Shown one piece after another: positions 9,105-18,476 of a DNA stretch of 64,000 bases. The DNA is taken from assembly GCF_003268595.1 (NCBI RefSeq), contig NZ_CP029797.1:68501-132500 (forward strand), read 5' to 3'. Source of the stretch: Paraliobacillus zengyii. Its GTDB lineage: Bacteria; Bacillota; Bacilli; Bacillales; Amphibacillaceae. The notes beneath the pieces are model-generated. The model was not told the DNA's origin. It did no database searches and saw only the letters and a program-made list of their open reading frames with translations. A program made the position numbers and the translations under genes. Numbering within the stretch: the first letter of the stretch is position 1; each line of letters starts with the position of its first letter.

Positions 9105-10718
9105 ATGAAAAAAGAAAAATCAGATAAACAATTCTTTCAAGGAGCTCTATTGATCACACTAGCAGGGTTAATTAGTAAGATCTTAAGTGCAGGTTACCGG
9201 ATACCATTACAAAACATTACAGGAGATGTAGGTTTTTATATATATCAACAAATATACCCTTTTTTAGGAATGGCATTGATGCTCGGTTTGTATGGATTTC
9301 CCTCAGCGATATCGAAATTAGTTGCGGAACAAAATGAGACCGACGATGGACAAATGCCTCTTTCTTTTTATTATCCGATATTTGGTTTAACCTCCCTTTT
9401 TTCCATAAGCCTAGTAGTGGCTATTTACTATTGTGCCCCTTTTATAGCCCAACTAATGGGTGATATTCAATTAATTGATCCGCTAAGAATGACGGCACTA
9501 CCTTTCTTAGTTATTCCGCTTGTATCTGGATTGCGGGGAATTTTCCAAGGGTATAATAATATGCTACCAACTGCTAGTTCACAGATTATGGAACAAATTG
9601 TACGTGTTGGGTTTATAATTATGACCGCAATTTTTATAATTTCAAACCAAAAATCGTTATACATGATTGGCTCAGGAGCGGCTTTAGCTTCATTTTTAGG
9701 TGCTATTTGCGCATCTGTTGTATTATTACTATTTTGGAGAAAACAAAAAAGACAAACAACTGGCTTTGAAACGCGGTCTATTGATTGGAAGCGTACCGTT
9801 CGTGTTATCCTTGTCTATGGCATCGTAATTAGCATTAATCATATGCTACTACTGTTATTTCAATTTGCAGATGCGTTTACACTAATACCAGGTCTTTTGA
9901 AAAGCGATTTAGTCTTATTAGAAGCGCAGACTTGGAAAGGCATATTTGACCGCGGTCAACCATTGGTTCAGTTAGGAATCGTCATTGGATCCTCACTAGC
10001 ATTAGCATTACTTCCAACAATCACTACACAGCGTTTAAACAGTAAACCAGATCAATTTTACGATTATATAAAAAGCTCGTGGAAATTCAGCCTTTATTTA
10101 TCTGCTGGTGCCACCGCGGGATTGATTGCCCTTTTTCCTTATGTGAATATTTTGTTATTTAAAGATACAAGTGGTACGGTTACATTACAAATACTATCTA
10201 TCACAATTGTATTGGCGTCCTTAAGTATTACTACAGCAACTATTTTACAAGGGCTAGGATATGTCTATCGAACAGCTTTATTTGTACTTATCGGAGTAGG
10301 TTTAAAGTGGGTGCTAAATATATATTTGGTACCATACTTTGGAGTTGTTGGTGCATCAATGGCAACGGTAACAAGTGCCGCGGTTGTATTTGTTTTTAAC
10401 CTTTACCAAATTAAAAAAACATTACCACGTTTAAAACTAATTGATGTACCATGGTTACGTTTTTTCCTATCAATTAGTGGAATGCTCACTTTTATATTTG
10501 GAATGAACCGATATGGATATCAGTTATTGCAGGTGCAATCACGTATGGATCATCTAGGTTTTGTACTAGTGATAATTATCATAGGGGCCTTGATTTATCT
10601 TTTCTTATTAATACAATTAAAGGCTTTTACTGAAAAAGAAATCGACATTATACCGTTTGGGAACTTTATTTCGCAAATTATGAAAGGAGAGAAAGAAAAA
10701 AATGGTAGGAAGAATTGA
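9105..10718 (+). CDS. yabM: YabM-like polysaccharide biosynthesis / lipid flippase family protein
   Basis: Polytopic membrane protein (537 aa, about 14 hydrophobic segments) of the MOP flippase superfamily (SpoVB/MurJ/PST branch). The N-terminal pattern FFQGALLITLAGLISKILSAGYRIPLQNITGDVGFYIYQQIYP is typical of the SpoVB-like group. Members move lipid-linked saccharides across the membrane; the substrate here is unknown. Position before yabN corresponds to B. subtilis YabM. The 3' end overlaps yabN by 17 bases, so the two are translationally coupled. SpoVB itself is an alternative name in automated annotations. Confidence 0.88.
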   Translation: MKKEKSDKQFFQGALLITLAGLISKILSAGYRIPLQNITGDVGFYIYQQIYPFLGMALMLGLYGFPSAISKLVAEQNETDDGQMPLSFYYPIFGLTSLFSISLVVAIYYCAPFIAQLMGDIQLIDPLRMTALPFLVIPLVSGLRGIFQGYNNMLPTASSQIMEQIVRVGFIIMTAIFIISNQKSLYMIGSGAALASFLGAICASVVLLLFWRKQKRQTTGFETRSIDWKRTVRVILVYGIVISINHMLLLLFQFADAFTLIPGLLKSDLVLLEAQTWKGIFDRGQPLVQLGIVIGSSLALALLPTITTQRLNSKPDQFYDYIKSSWKFSLYLSAGATAGLIALFPYVNILLFKDTSGTVTLQILSITIVLASLSITTATILQGLGYVYRTALFVLIGVGLKWVLNIYLVPYFGVVGASMATVTSAAVVFVFNLYQIKKTLPRLKLIDVPWLRFFLSISGMLTFIFGMNRYGYQLLQVQSRMDHLGFVLVIIIIGALIYLFLLIQLKAFTEKEIDIIPFGNFISQIMKGEKEKNGRKN

Positions 10719-12153
10719 AATAGTAGGTTTAGGTGCTGGGGATATTGATCAACTTCCGCTTGGCATTTATCGAAAGTTAACGAAGCAGGAATTACCGCTT
10801 TATTTACGGACAGTCGATCACCCTGTTATTGATGCGTTAAAAGCAGATGACATTACATATACTTCCTTCGATGCTATTTATGAAGCAAATGACCAATTTG
10901 AAGGAGTTTATCAAACGATTGCCAAAAAGTTAGTAGAAGCAGCAAAAAATACTGGATCTATTTTATACGCTGTACCAGGTCATCCTATGCTTGCTGAGAA
11001 GACGGTCCAATTATTACTGCAACAAACAGAAGTAGATGTAACTATAATCGGAGGACAAAGCTATTTGGACGCATTGTTCACAGCATTAAAGATTGATCCA
11101 ATTGATGGTTTTCAATTCTTGGACGCAACAAGTTACCAACGAAGTCAAATTGATTACCGTAATCAGATTGTTTTTTGTCAGGTGTACGATAGTTTTGTTG
11201 CTTCTGAAGTAAAGTTAACCTTATTAGAGGATCTACCACCAGAGCATCCTATTACTATTGTAGAAGCAGTAGGAAGCGGGAATGAATCGCTGCATACGAT
11301 CCCGCTAGTCGAGTTGGATCAAGGTGTTACGCTAAGTAATTTAACAAGTGTATATGTACCTCCGGTTAAAGAAGACCAGATTAATCAGAAGTTTTTTCGT
11401 CTACGTGACGTAATAGCTAAGTTGAGAGGACCGGATGGATGTCCATGGGATCAAAAACAGACACACCATTCCTTGCGCAACTATTTAATAGAAGAAGCTT
11501 ATGAATTAATTGATGCGATTAATCAAGAAGATGATGATGCAATTGCAGAAGAACTTGGTGATGTATTATTACAAGTTATGTTACATAGTCAAATTGGAGA
11601 AGATGCAGGTTATTTCACAATTGATGATGTTATAAAAGGGATTACGGATAAAATGATTCGAAGGCACCCACATGTATTTGATACAGTGGAAGTAAATGAT
11701 GAATTAGAGGTAATAGCTAACTGGGAAGCAATTAAAAGGCAAGAGAAAACCCAGCGTCCAATATCAATTTTGGACAGGGTACCAGATGCAGCTTCGCCGT
11801 TAATAAAGGCAGAAGGATTACAAAAAGAAGCAGCAAAAGTTGGGTTTGATTGGACAAACCCGGAGCCTATCTGGGATAAAGTTACAGAAGAGCTAGCAGA
11901 GGTTAAGGATGCACTTGAAAATGGAACGAATTTGCAAGTTGAAAAAGAATTTGGAGATATTCTATTTGCTATTGTTAACCTAGCAAGATATTATAAAATT
12001 AACAGTGAAATTGCTCTAGAGCAAACAAACCAGAAATTTATAGATAGGTTTCATTACATCGAAGCAGAAGTAAATAAAAGAGAATCGCTTTTGGAGTCAA
12101 TGACTCTGTTAGAATTAGATCAATTATGGCAAGAAGCTAAAAAATTAGAATAA
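10702..12153 (+). CDS. yabN: Tetrapyrrole methylase-like / MazG nucleotide pyrophosphohydrolase fusion
   Basis: Two-domain protein (483 aa). Residues 1-220 resemble a SAM-dependent tetrapyrrole methylase (VGLGAGDIDQLPLGIY, YAVPGHPMLAE). Residues 225-483 are MazG with two repeats of the metal-binding EExxE/ExxD type (LIEEAYELIDAI, EELGDVLLQV; later EELAEVKDAL, EFGDILFAIVN) and the GCPWDQKQTHHSLRNY motif. MazG hydrolyses NTPs to NMP and pyrophosphate and is thought to clean aberrant nucleotides; the role of the methylase part is unclear. AAAGGAGAG precedes the ATG inside yabM. Confidence 0.93.
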   Translation: MVGRIEIVGLGAGDIDQLPLGIYRKLTKQELPLYLRTVDHPVIDALKADDITYTSFDAIYEANDQFEGVYQTIAKKLVEAAKNTGSILYAVPGHPMLAEKTVQLLLQQTEVDVTIIGGQSYLDALFTALKIDPIDGFQFLDATSYQRSQIDYRNQIVFCQVYDSFVASEVKLTLLEDLPPEHPITIVEAVGSGNESLHTIPLVELDQGVTLSNLTSVYVPPVKEDQINQKFFRLRDVIAKLRGPDGCPWDQKQTHHSLRNYLIEEAYELIDAINQEDDDAIAEELGDVLLQVMLHSQIGEDAGYFTIDDVIKGITDKMIRRHPHVFDTVEVNDELEVIANWEAIKRQEKTQRPISILDRVPDAASPLIKAEGLQKEAAKVGFDWTNPEPIWDKVTEELAEVKDALENGTNLQVEKEFGDILFAIVNLARYYKINSEIALEQTNQKFIDRFHYIEAEVNKRESLLESMTLLELDQLWQEAKKLE

Positions 12154-12179
12154 AAGTTTAGGGAGTGAGCAAATACATT

Positions 12180-12437
12180 ATGCGATTGGATAAATTTTTA
12201 AAAGTATCCAGATTAATTAAACGCCGTACATTGGCAAAAGAAGTAGCGGATCAAGGTCGTATTAGTATCAACGGTAACCAAGCAAAGGCATCATCGAATG
12301 TGGCGGTTGGTGATGAGTTAATCATTCAATTTGGTCAAAAACGATTAACGATTCTAATTGAATCCGTCCGAGAAGTTGTGAAGAAGGACGAGGCAACCAC
12401 CTTATATACAGTTAAAAAGGAAGAAGCTGTTAATTAG
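12180..12437 (+). CDS. rqcP: RNA-binding S4 protein RqcP (YabO)
   Basis: Small S4-domain protein (85 aa), start MRLDKFLKVSRLIKRRT, nearly identical in its first 35 residues to the B. subtilis protein. RqcP helps RqcH add C-terminal alanine tails to nascent chains on split 50S subunits (ribosome quality control) and resembles Hsp15. A GTG in frame at 12165 lies within the GGGAG ribosome binding site, so the ATG at 12180 is preferred. It is 26 bases downstream of yabN and probably in the same operon. Confidence 0.93.
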   Translation: MRLDKFLKVSRLIKRRTLAKEVADQGRISINGNQAKASSNVAVGDELIIQFGQKRLTILIESVREVVKKDEATTLYTVKKEEAVN

Positions 12438-12469
12438 TTTCTCTTTGTTCTAAACTTGTCCTTCCTGAC

Positions 12470-12477
12470 ATACATTG
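12470..12477 (+). promoter_or_regulatory. Candidate sigma-E -10 element upstream of yabP
   Basis: CATACATT fits the sigma-E -10 consensus CATACANT. It lies 24 bases before the yabP ATG. The -35 region (around 12449-12455) is poor. yabP-yabQ are mother-cell sigma-E genes in B. subtilis, which supports the call. Confidence 0.4.
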
Positions 12478-12501
12478 TATGGATAAAGGGAGGGACTTTT
12501 C

Positions 12502-12804
12502 ATGGTTAATGAGACGAATTACTATCCATCAACGACTGTCCAAACAGAACATCAGGTTCGTATAAATAATCGAAGAAGTATTGATATTAGTGGCGTTAAA
12601 GAAGTTGATAGCTTTGATAATCAGGAATTTTTATTGCAAACTGTTATGGGTTACATCATGATTCGTGGTGAGAATTTACAAATCAAGAATTTAGATGTTG
12701 GTGAAGGGAATATAGCGATAAAAGGTAAAATATTTGAACTCTCTTATATTGATGAACAACAAGGAGATAAAGCTAAAGGACTCTTTAGTAAGCTTTTTAA
12801 ATGA
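12502..12804 (+). CDS. yabP: Sporulation protein YabP
   Basis: Small (100 aa) mother-cell protein of the YabP/YqfC family, needed for normal spore maturation in B. subtilis; the biochemical role is not known. Typical motifs are RSIDISGVKEVDSFDNQEFLLQT and GYIMIRGENLQIKNLDVGEGNIAIKGKI. It has no membrane segment. The preceding GGGAGGGAC run is a strong ribosome binding site. It overlaps yabQ by 4 bases, so the two are coupled. Confidence 0.93.
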   Translation: MVNETNYYPSTTVQTEHQVRINNRRSIDISGVKEVDSFDNQEFLLQTVMGYIMIRGENLQIKNLDVGEGNIAIKGKIFELSYIDEQQGDKAKGLFSKLFK

Positions 12805-13400
12805 CGCTGACAACGCAATTTGTTACGATGGCAGTAATGTTTATTAGCGGAGTTTATTTGGGTGCTGCACTTGATACGTTTCGACGGTTTGAAGTGTATT
12901 GGAATAAAAATGTTCTGTTTCATTACGGAATGGAAATAAGTTTCTGGCTCTTACAAACGCTTATCTTGTTCTATTCATTATTCTTGGTTAATCAAGGTGA
13001 ATTAAGAGTTTATATTCTCCTTGCTATATTATGTGGTTTTGCGACATATAAGAGCTTATTTGTTTCTGTTTATCTAGGTCTATTAGAACGTTTTATTGTT
13101 TGTATACGTGCTATTTATCGATTTTTTTATCAATTGGTACAAGTTATGTTCATTAAACCGATTATGTGGCTAATTCAACTGTTATTGGCTTTGCTGTTAC
13201 TGTTTGGCCGTGTTCTTTACTTTGTATTACGAATTATTTTTCGTATTATTTACTGGCCATTACAATTGATAGGTAAAGGCTGTTGGCTTCTATTACCTAA
13301 GACTGTGAAAAATTACTTCGTTTCTTTAGCAGGATTTTATAGTAGAATAGAGAATAATATAAGTAAAAGGTGGAAAAACAGCTGGAATAAAAGGAGGTAG
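12801..13400 (+). CDS. yabQ: Spore cortex biosynthesis protein YabQ
   Basis: Polytopic membrane protein (199 aa) of the YabQ family. About four to five hydrophobic segments are visible, starting with TTQFVTMAVMFISGVYLGAALDTFRRF, and the tail is very basic (KRWKNSWNKRR). In B. subtilis it sits in the outer forespore membrane and is required for cortex formation. The start codon overlaps the yabP stop. Confidence 0.92.
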   Translation: MTLTTQFVTMAVMFISGVYLGAALDTFRRFEVYWNKNVLFHYGMEISFWLLQTLILFYSLFLVNQGELRVYILLAILCGFATYKSLFVSVYLGLLERFIVCIRAIYRFFYQLVQVMFIKPIMWLIQLLLALLLLFGRVLYFVLRIIFRIIYWPLQLIGKGCWLLLPKTVKNYFVSLAGFYSRIENNISKRWKNSWNKRR

Positions 13401-13407
13401 TTGCTAG

Positions 13408-13788
13408 GTGGGACGAAGAGAAAGAAAAGTAGCAAAGATAAACTCTAGATATATGGAACAATATGATGCACATGTACAAAGACAACGAAAGAAAAAGAGT
13501 AGACTGCGTCGTCGCCTAACACTATTTGCTATCATCGTAGGTGTCACTTTTGCAAGCGTCTTAACGTATCATATTAGTCAACGTGTGGTATACGCACAAA
13601 AACAAGAACAGTTAGAAACATTAGAAGAACAGGCAACAGCCTTGACGAATACGGAAAAAGACTTAGAAGAGGAAATTAAGTTATTAGAAGATGAGGAATA
13701 CGTTCTTCAAATTGCTAAAACGAATTACTTTTTTACAGAGGAAGGCGAGATAGTTTTCAAGCTTCCACAAGAAGATCCCGCCTATTGA
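13408..13788 (+). CDS. divIC: Cell division protein DivIC (FtsB-like)
   Basis: Bitopic septum protein (126 aa). A basic cytoplasmic N-terminus (about 1-36) is followed by one membrane segment (about 37-56) and an extracellular coiled coil (about 65-100, rich in Glu/Leu). The end GEIVFKLPQE is typical. It forms a complex with DivIB and FtsL that controls septal wall synthesis. The start is GTG, chosen because AAAGGAGGT (13390-13398) is at ideal distance. It follows yabQ by 7 bases, as in B. subtilis. Confidence 0.93.
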   Translation: MGRRERKVAKINSRYMEQYDAHVQRQRKKKSRLRRRLTLFAIIVGVTFASVLTYHISQRVVYAQKQEQLETLEEQATALTNTEKDLEEEIKLLEDEEYVLQIAKTNYFFTEEGEIVFKLPQEDPAY

Positions 13789-13814
13789 CACGCTTTTCAG
13801 TGCTTAGATATAAT
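13785..13814 (+). promoter_or_regulatory. Sigma-A promoter of yabR
   Basis: Perfect -35 TTGACA (13785-13790) and perfect -10 TATAAT (13809-13814), 18 bases apart. The -35 overlaps the divIC stop codon. It gives a leader of about 40 bases before the yabR ribosome binding site and start. Confidence 0.85.
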
Positions 13815-13863
13815 ATAGATGTAGAACATCTTTTTTAAAATCTTAAGGAGGAGCATTTTTTTT

Positions 13864-14268
13864 ATGTCAATTGAAGTAGGCGGTAAGTTGCAGGGCAAGG
13901 TAACTGGTATTACTAATTTTGGGGCATTCATCGAACTACCAGGAGGTTCCACAGGGTTAGTGCATATTAGCGAAGTTGCCGATAAATATGTGAAGGACAT
14001 TAATGAACATCTAACTGTCGGTGATCAAGTAACGGTAAAGGTAATTAATGTCGAAAAAGATGGCAAAATTGGATTGTCAATTAAAAAGGCAATAGATAAC
14101 CCATCAAAAGGTAATCGAAAGAACAAGAATCCGAAGAAAAGCCGAGAGCGCGCCGAATCGTTTGAAGATAAAATGAGTAGTTTTTTAAAAGATTCTGAAG
14201 ATCGTTTAGCATCTTTACGTAAAAACACGGAGTCAAAACGAGGTGGTAGAGGTGCTAAGAAAGGCTAA
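13864..14268 (+). CDS. yabR: S1-domain RNA-binding protein YabR
   Basis: 134-aa protein with one S1/OB-fold RNA-binding domain at residues 1-75 (GGKLQGKVTGITNFGAFIELPGGSTGLVHISEVADKYV...VEKDGKIGLSIKKA). A charged tail rich in Lys, Arg and Ser follows. It resembles polynucleotide phosphorylase and general stress protein 13 S1 domains. The specific RNA target is unknown. AAGGAGG precedes the ATG by 13 bases. In B. subtilis it is followed by two tRNA genes and spoIIE; here about 26 kb of other genes intervene. Confidence 0.92.
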   Translation: MSIEVGGKLQGKVTGITNFGAFIELPGGSTGLVHISEVADKYVKDINEHLTVGDQVTVKVINVEKDGKIGLSIKKAIDNPSKGNRKNKNPKKSRERAESFEDKMSSFLKDSEDRLASLRKNTESKRGGRGAKKG

Positions 14269-14349
14269 CTTACTGTCTAATTGATATGAATAAAATGCTA
14301 GCCTAAAAATACAGTGAACGTTAAATACAAATTTTAATATGCAGCATTA

Positions 14350-14386
14350 AAAAGGCCACTTTCGTTTTCTGCGATGGTGGTTTTTT
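14350..14386 (+). terminator. Terminator after yabR
   Basis: Imperfect hairpin: GGCCAC pairs with GTGG around a loop containing TTCG...CGAT, with flanking A and T runs. Confidence 0.6.
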
Positions 14387-14542
14387 GATGTAATAAGACT
14401 TAAAAAATATAAGATTATCTAGTAACATAAAATTTGCTCAAGTTTTCACAAAATATACATACTTTCAATCTCTATAAGTCTTAAATATATGATAAGATTT
14501 ATTTGTAAGGTAATCAATCATACTTAATAGGGGGAAATAAAA

Positions 14543-15091
14543 ATGAAATTCAAACTATTTTTAGCAATGATTCTTTCAGTATCTTTATTAGCGGCTTGTG
14601 GATCTGATGAGGATGCTTCGTCAACAGAAGGTACAGAAGAGGAAACAACAGAAGAAGAAGCAGATGTAGTAACAACCGCTTCAATCGTTGACGAAGCAGA
14701 AGCTTTTGTTGATGCAGTTAGTGAAGACGGAACTTGGATTATTGCAACACTAAATGACATTGAAATCGATCAAGAAGTTGTAGTAGCTGGAGAGTTCCAC
14801 AATAGTGGCGATGAAGCAGAGGATATTTACCGTAAAATTGCAGTATACACGCAAGATGACGATCATAATATCACTGATTCCTTCACGCTTACAGTTCCAC
14901 AATTAACTGTACAAAGTGAAAACTTAAATTTCCAAGGCGGTACACTTGCTGGTGATGTTTATGTAGAGGCTAATGGCTTTCAACTTCATGAATCAGCAAA
15001 TATAGATGGAAATCTTACATTTGCAACTCAAGAATTTCAAGATTCAGCTGATATATCAGGTGAAGTTTCCGGTGAAACTACTGTAGAATAA
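14543..15091 (+). CDS. Lipoprotein with acidic linker and beta-rich C-terminus
   Basis: Predicted secreted lipoprotein (182 aa). The signal peptide ends in the lipobox LAAC, with the lipidated Cys at residue 19. A Glu/Thr/Asp-rich linker (about 22-45) follows, then a globular part (about 55-125) and a C-terminal stretch (about 130-180) with short repeated segments of the LAGDVYVEANGFQLHES-ANIDGNLTFATQEFQDSADISGEV kind. These resemble the parallel beta-helix turns of bactofilin-like polymer-forming proteins. I do not recognise the family and infer no function. It has its own GGGGG ribosome binding site and terminator. Confidence 0.8.
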   Translation: MKFKLFLAMILSVSLLAACGSDEDASSTEGTEEETTEEEADVVTTASIVDEAEAFVDAVSEDGTWIIATLNDIEIDQEVVVAGEFHNSGDEAEDIYRKIAVYTQDDDHNITDSFTLTVPQLTVQSENLNFQGGTLAGDVYVEANGFQLHESANIDGNLTFATQEFQDSADISGEVSGETTVE

Positions 15092-15104
15092 TTATTACTG
15101 TATT

Positions 15105-15138
15105 AAAAAAGCTACCATGAAACATGTGGTAGCTTTTT
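15105..15138 (+). terminator. Terminator after the lipoprotein gene
   Basis: AAAAAAGCTACCA pairs with TGGTAGCTTTTT around a short loop. Confidence 0.87.
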
Positions 15139-15193
15139 GATTCAACTAACAAAACACAGATGTCTGTGATTTTTTTTATTGAAATTGGATACA

Positions 15194-15210
15194 ATACTAT
15201 GGTAGGGTAT
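15194..15210 (+). promoter_or_regulatory. CsoR operator
   Basis: ATACTATGGTAGGGTAT. Its reverse complement ATACCCTACCATAGTAT shares the ATACCCTAC half and the TAT end with the B. subtilis copZA operator core (ATACCCTACGGGGGTAT as I remember it). It lies 31 bases before the csoR ATG, where bound CsoR would block the promoter until Cu(I) is present. Confidence 0.65.
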
Positions 15211-15240
15211 ATGTATAAATAGTAAAAGGAAGTGTGTAAC

Positions 15241-15561
15241 ATGATTAATGAAGTGAATTTACCGACTGATAGCGATAAAAAACCAATTAAACCACGAAGT
15301 GAATCGGAGCAACAAAAAGTTATTAATCGTTTAAAGCGAATTGAAGGTCAGGTTAGAGGAATTCAAAAAATGGTCGAGGAAGAACGATATTGTATTGATA
15401 TATTAGTTCAAATAAGTGCAATTAATTCCGCGTTAAAAAATACAGGTTTTCAATTACTTGAACGACATATGCATCATTGTGTTTCACATGCAATTACGAC
15501 AGGAAATGGTGAAGAGTCAATTGATGAACTAATGAAAGTTATGCAACAGTTTTCAAAGTAG
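15241..15561 (+). CDS. csoR: Copper-sensing transcriptional repressor CsoR
   Basis: Four-helix DUF156-type repressor (106 aa). The DNA-binding/tetramer signature VINRLKRIEGQVRGIQKMVEEERYC is present. The Cu(I) ligands Cys51, His76 and Cys80 are conserved (RYCIDIL and ERHMHHC). Binding of Cu(I) releases it from DNA and induces copper efflux. The ATG at 15241 was chosen over a GTG at 15232 because AAAAGGA is at 10 bases. It is first in csoR-copA-copZ, whereas in B. subtilis csoR and copZA are separate units, though adjacent. Confidence 0.93.
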   Translation: MINEVNLPTDSDKKPIKPRSESEQQKVINRLKRIEGQVRGIQKMVEEERYCIDILVQISAINSALKNTGFQLLERHMHHCVSHAITTGNGEESIDELMKVMQQFSK

Positions 15562-15600
15562 TAGAAAGATATAAGAAAGCTTTAATTGGAGGTGAATTTT

Positions 15601-17988
15601 ATGACTAAAAAAATTGATGTTGCGATTACAGGAATGACGTGTGCATCTTGTTCTACCCGAATAGAAAAAGCGCTAAACAAGATGGATGGTGTAAAAGCAA
15701 ACGTTAATCTTGCATTGGAAAAGGCATCGATTCAATATGATGAAGAAAAAGTCTCAGTTACTGATCTTTCGGAGAAAATATCAAAAATTGGATATGATAT
15801 TGGAACTGAAAAGGTCGAGTTTGATATATATGGTATGACTTGTTCCGCCTGTTCCGCTCGAATTGAGAAAGTTTTAAACAAAATGGACGGTGTGAAAGCT
15901 TCTGTTAACTTAACAACAGAGAAAGGTTTAGTCGAATATCAACCTGGTATTGTTAGTGTCGATCAAATTACCGAAAAAGTAGCTAAGTTAGGGTATGAGG
16001 CAAAAAGTAGTCAAGATAGGGAAGAACAAAAAGATCATAAAGAAGCTGAAATTAGTGAAAAGAAAATTAAGTTATTAATCTCATCCACCTTAACATTACC
16101 GCTACTTTATGCGATGGTTGGTCATCTGCCTTGGGATATAGGTCTCCCTATGCCTGGTGTCTTAATGAATCCTTGGATCCAGTTTATCTTAGCAACACCG
16201 GTCCAATTTTATATTGGAGGTCCATTCTACACAGGTGCCTATAAGAGTTTGAGAAATAAGAGTGCTAATATGGATGTGCTTGTCGCATTGGGAACATCCG
16301 CTGCTTACTTTTATAGCTTAGTAGAAGGTATTCGAGCAACAGTGAACACAGGTTACGTGCCACATTTATATTATGAAACAAGCGCTGTATTGATCACGTT
16401 AATCTTAGTAGGGAAACTAGTTGAAGCAATGGCTAAAGGAAGAACAACCGCGGCTATTTCTAAGTTGTTAAGTTTGCAAGCAAAAGACGCAACCGTCATA
16501 CGGGATAAAGTTGAAATGAAAGTCCCGTTAGAACAAGTAGTTTTAGGAGATAAGGTTGTTGTTAAACCAGGAGAAAAGATTCCTGTTGACGGTGTAATTG
16601 TTTCTGGGAAATCAGCTGTAGATGAATCGATGATTACAGGCGAATCAATTCCCGTTGAGAAAACAATTGATGATCATCTTTTTGGTGCGACGATTAATAA
16701 AAACGGCACATTACAAATAGAAGCTACAAAAGTTGGAAAGGATACTGCTTTAGCAACTATTGTAAAGGTAGTAGAGGATGCACAAGGATCAAAGGCACCT
16801 ATACAAAGATTAGCCGATGTTATATCCGGAATTTTTGTTCCAATAGTAGTAGGTATTGCGATCCTAACATTTCTAATTTGGTTCTTTGTGGTAGAACCAC
16901 AAAATTGGCCAGCAGCTTTAGAAGCATCAATTGCTGTTCTTGTTATTGCATGTCCTTGTGCATTAGGATTGGCGACACCAACTTCCATTATGGTTGGAAC
17001 AGGAAAAGGTGCAGAAACTGGAGTGCTTTTTAAAGGTGGCGAACATCTAGAGACAGCACATAAAATCGATACAATTATATTAGATAAGACAGGTACGCTA
17101 ACAAAAGGTAAGCCAGAAGTAACGGATATGCAATACTTTACAGGTGATGCGCTAGCCTATTTAGTTGCCGCTGAGAAGTCATCTGAACATCCACTTGCTG
17201 AAGCTATAGTTGAATATGGTAAGAAAGAGAGTGTTGATTTATTAGAAGCTGATGCATTTGAAGCCATACCTGGTCATGGTATTAAGGCAGATATAAACGG
17301 AAAAAGTATACTTGTGGGAACACGTAAATTAATGAAAGAAAGCAATATAGTATTTAGTAGCTATGAGGATCAAATGGAGAAATATGAAATAGACGGTAAA
17401 ACGGCGATGTTAATTGCAATGGATAATAAAATTGCTGGAATAGTTGCTGTAGCTGATACAGTAAAAGAAAATGCCAAAGATGCTGTTACGCAGCTAAAAG
17501 CACAAAACATTGGTGTCTATATGATTACTGGTGATAATGAACGTACTGCAAATGCAATTGCGAAACAGGTTGGGATTACTAATGTCTTTGCAGAAGTGTT
17601 ACCAGAAGATAAGGCGAATCATGTGAAAACACTTCAAGAGCAGGGCAAAAAAGTTGCAATGGTAGGTGACGGAATTAATGATGCACCCGCTTTAGCGACT
17701 GCAGATATAGGCATTGCTATTGGAACAGGTACAGACGTTGCCATTGAAACCGCTGGTATTACATTAGTAGGTGGAGACCTTGGTAATATTCCTAAAGCGA
17801 TTGGTTTAAGTCGTAAAACAATGACAAACATTCGTCAAAACCTTTTTTGGGCATTAGCGTATAACACAGCAGGAATTCCCATTGCTGCTTTAGGACTTCT
17901 TCAACCATGGATTGCTGGTGCGGCAATGGCATTCAGTTCAGTATCTGTTGTGTCCAATGCTCTACGTTTAAAACGCACGAAAATATAA
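15601..17988 (+). CDS. copA: Cu(+) exporting P-type ATPase CopA
   Basis: P1B-type ATPase (795 aa) that pumps Cu(I) out of the cytosol. Two N-terminal heavy-metal-binding domains carry CxxC (Cys14/Cys17 in GMTCASC and Cys81/Cys84 in GMTCSAC). Then come the membrane segments, the actuator motif TGE ([10 protein letters not shown]), the ion-site CPC at about 451-453 ([13 protein letters not shown]), the phosphorylation motif DKTGT with Asp at about 495, [10 protein letters not shown] and [10 protein letters not shown]. All catalytic motifs are intact. GGAGGTG precedes the ATG at 15601. It is cotranscribed with csoR and copZ. Confidence 0.97.
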   Translation: MTKKIDVAITGMTCASCSTRIEKALNKMDGVKANVNLALEKASIQYDEEKVSVTDLSEKISKIGYDIGTEKVEFDIYGMTCSACSARIEKVLNKMDGVKASVNLTTEKGLVEYQPGIVSVDQITEKVAKLGYEAKSSQDREEQKDHKEAEISEKKIKLLISSTLTLPLLYAMVGHLPWDIGLPMPGVLMNPWIQFILATPVQFYIGGPFYTGAYKSLRNKSANMDVLVALGTSAAYFYSLVEGIRATVNTGYVPHLYYETSAVLITLILVGKLVEAMAKGRTTAAISKLLSLQAKDATVIRDKVEMKVPLEQVVLGDKVVVKPGEKIPVDGVIVSGKSAVDESMITGESIPVEKTIDDHLFGATINKNGTLQIEATKVGKDTALATIVKVVEDAQGSKAPIQRLADVISGIFVPIVVGIAILTFLIWFFVVEPQNWPAALEASIAVLVIACPCALGLATPTSIMVGTGKGAETGVLFKGGEHLETAHKIDTIILDKTGTLTKGKPEVTDMQYFTGDALAYLVAAEKSSEHPLAEAIVEYGKKESVDLLEADAFEAIPGHGIKADINGKSILVGTRKLMKESNIVFSSYEDQMEKYEIDGKTAMLIAMDNKIAGIVAVADTVKENAKDAVTQLKAQNIGVYMITGDNERTANAIAKQVGITNVFAEVLPEDKANHVKTLQEQGKKVAMVGDGINDAPALATADIGIAIGTGTDVAIETAGITLVGGDLGNIPKAIGLSRKTMTNIRQNLFWALAYNTAGIPIAALGLLQPWIAGAAMAFSSVSVVSNALRLKRTKI

Positions 17989-18011
17989 ATAATAACTAGG
18001 AGGAATTAGTA

Positions 18012-18218
18012 ATGAAGCATATAACATTAGAAGTAAAGGGTATGACGTGTAATCATTGTGAAAAAGCGGTAAATGGTGCACTAGTTGAGTTAGATGGAAT
18101 TGATAAGGTAGAAGTAAACCTTGAAACAGGAAAAGTTGATGTAAGCTATGATGCATCTAAAGTTGATCAAGATAAAATGAAAGAAGCGGTTGAAGAACAG
18201 GGATATGATGTAGCGTAA
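18012..18218 (+). CDS. copZ: Copper chaperone CopZ
   Basis: 68-aa heavy-metal-associated domain with the Cu(I) motif MTCNHC (Cys at about 13 and 16). It carries copper in the cytosol and hands it to CopA; it can also donate copper to CsoR. It has the ferredoxin-like beta-alpha-beta pattern and no other domain. It lies 23 bases after copA with AGGAGGAA before the ATG, and is last in the operon. Confidence 0.95.
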   Translation: MKHITLEVKGMTCNHCEKAVNGALVELDGIDKVEVNLETGKVDVSYDASKVDQDKMKEAVEEQGYDVA

Positions 18219-18257
18219 TATCCTAATAATTTATTATTCCTAATAGTTCACCTCTAG

Positions 18258-18292
18258 GATGACTTCGATATATAATCGGAGTCATCTTTTTT
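18258..18292 (+). terminator. Terminator of the copper operon
   Basis: GATGACTTCGA pairs with TCGGAGTCATC (one G-T pair), followed by six T residues. Confidence 0.85.
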
Positions 18293-18476
18293 AAAAGGTC
18301 AGAAAGATGAAAGAATAGCCACTTAAGTAAATCCCATTTATTTCATTATCTTCGAACCCTTTTTTTATAAATCTTTAATTTTGTCGAAATATGTCGATGT
18401 AAGAAGTGGACAATAAATATCTTTATGTTATTAATTATATTAAGCTTTATAGAGAAAGAAAGGAATTATAAACTAA

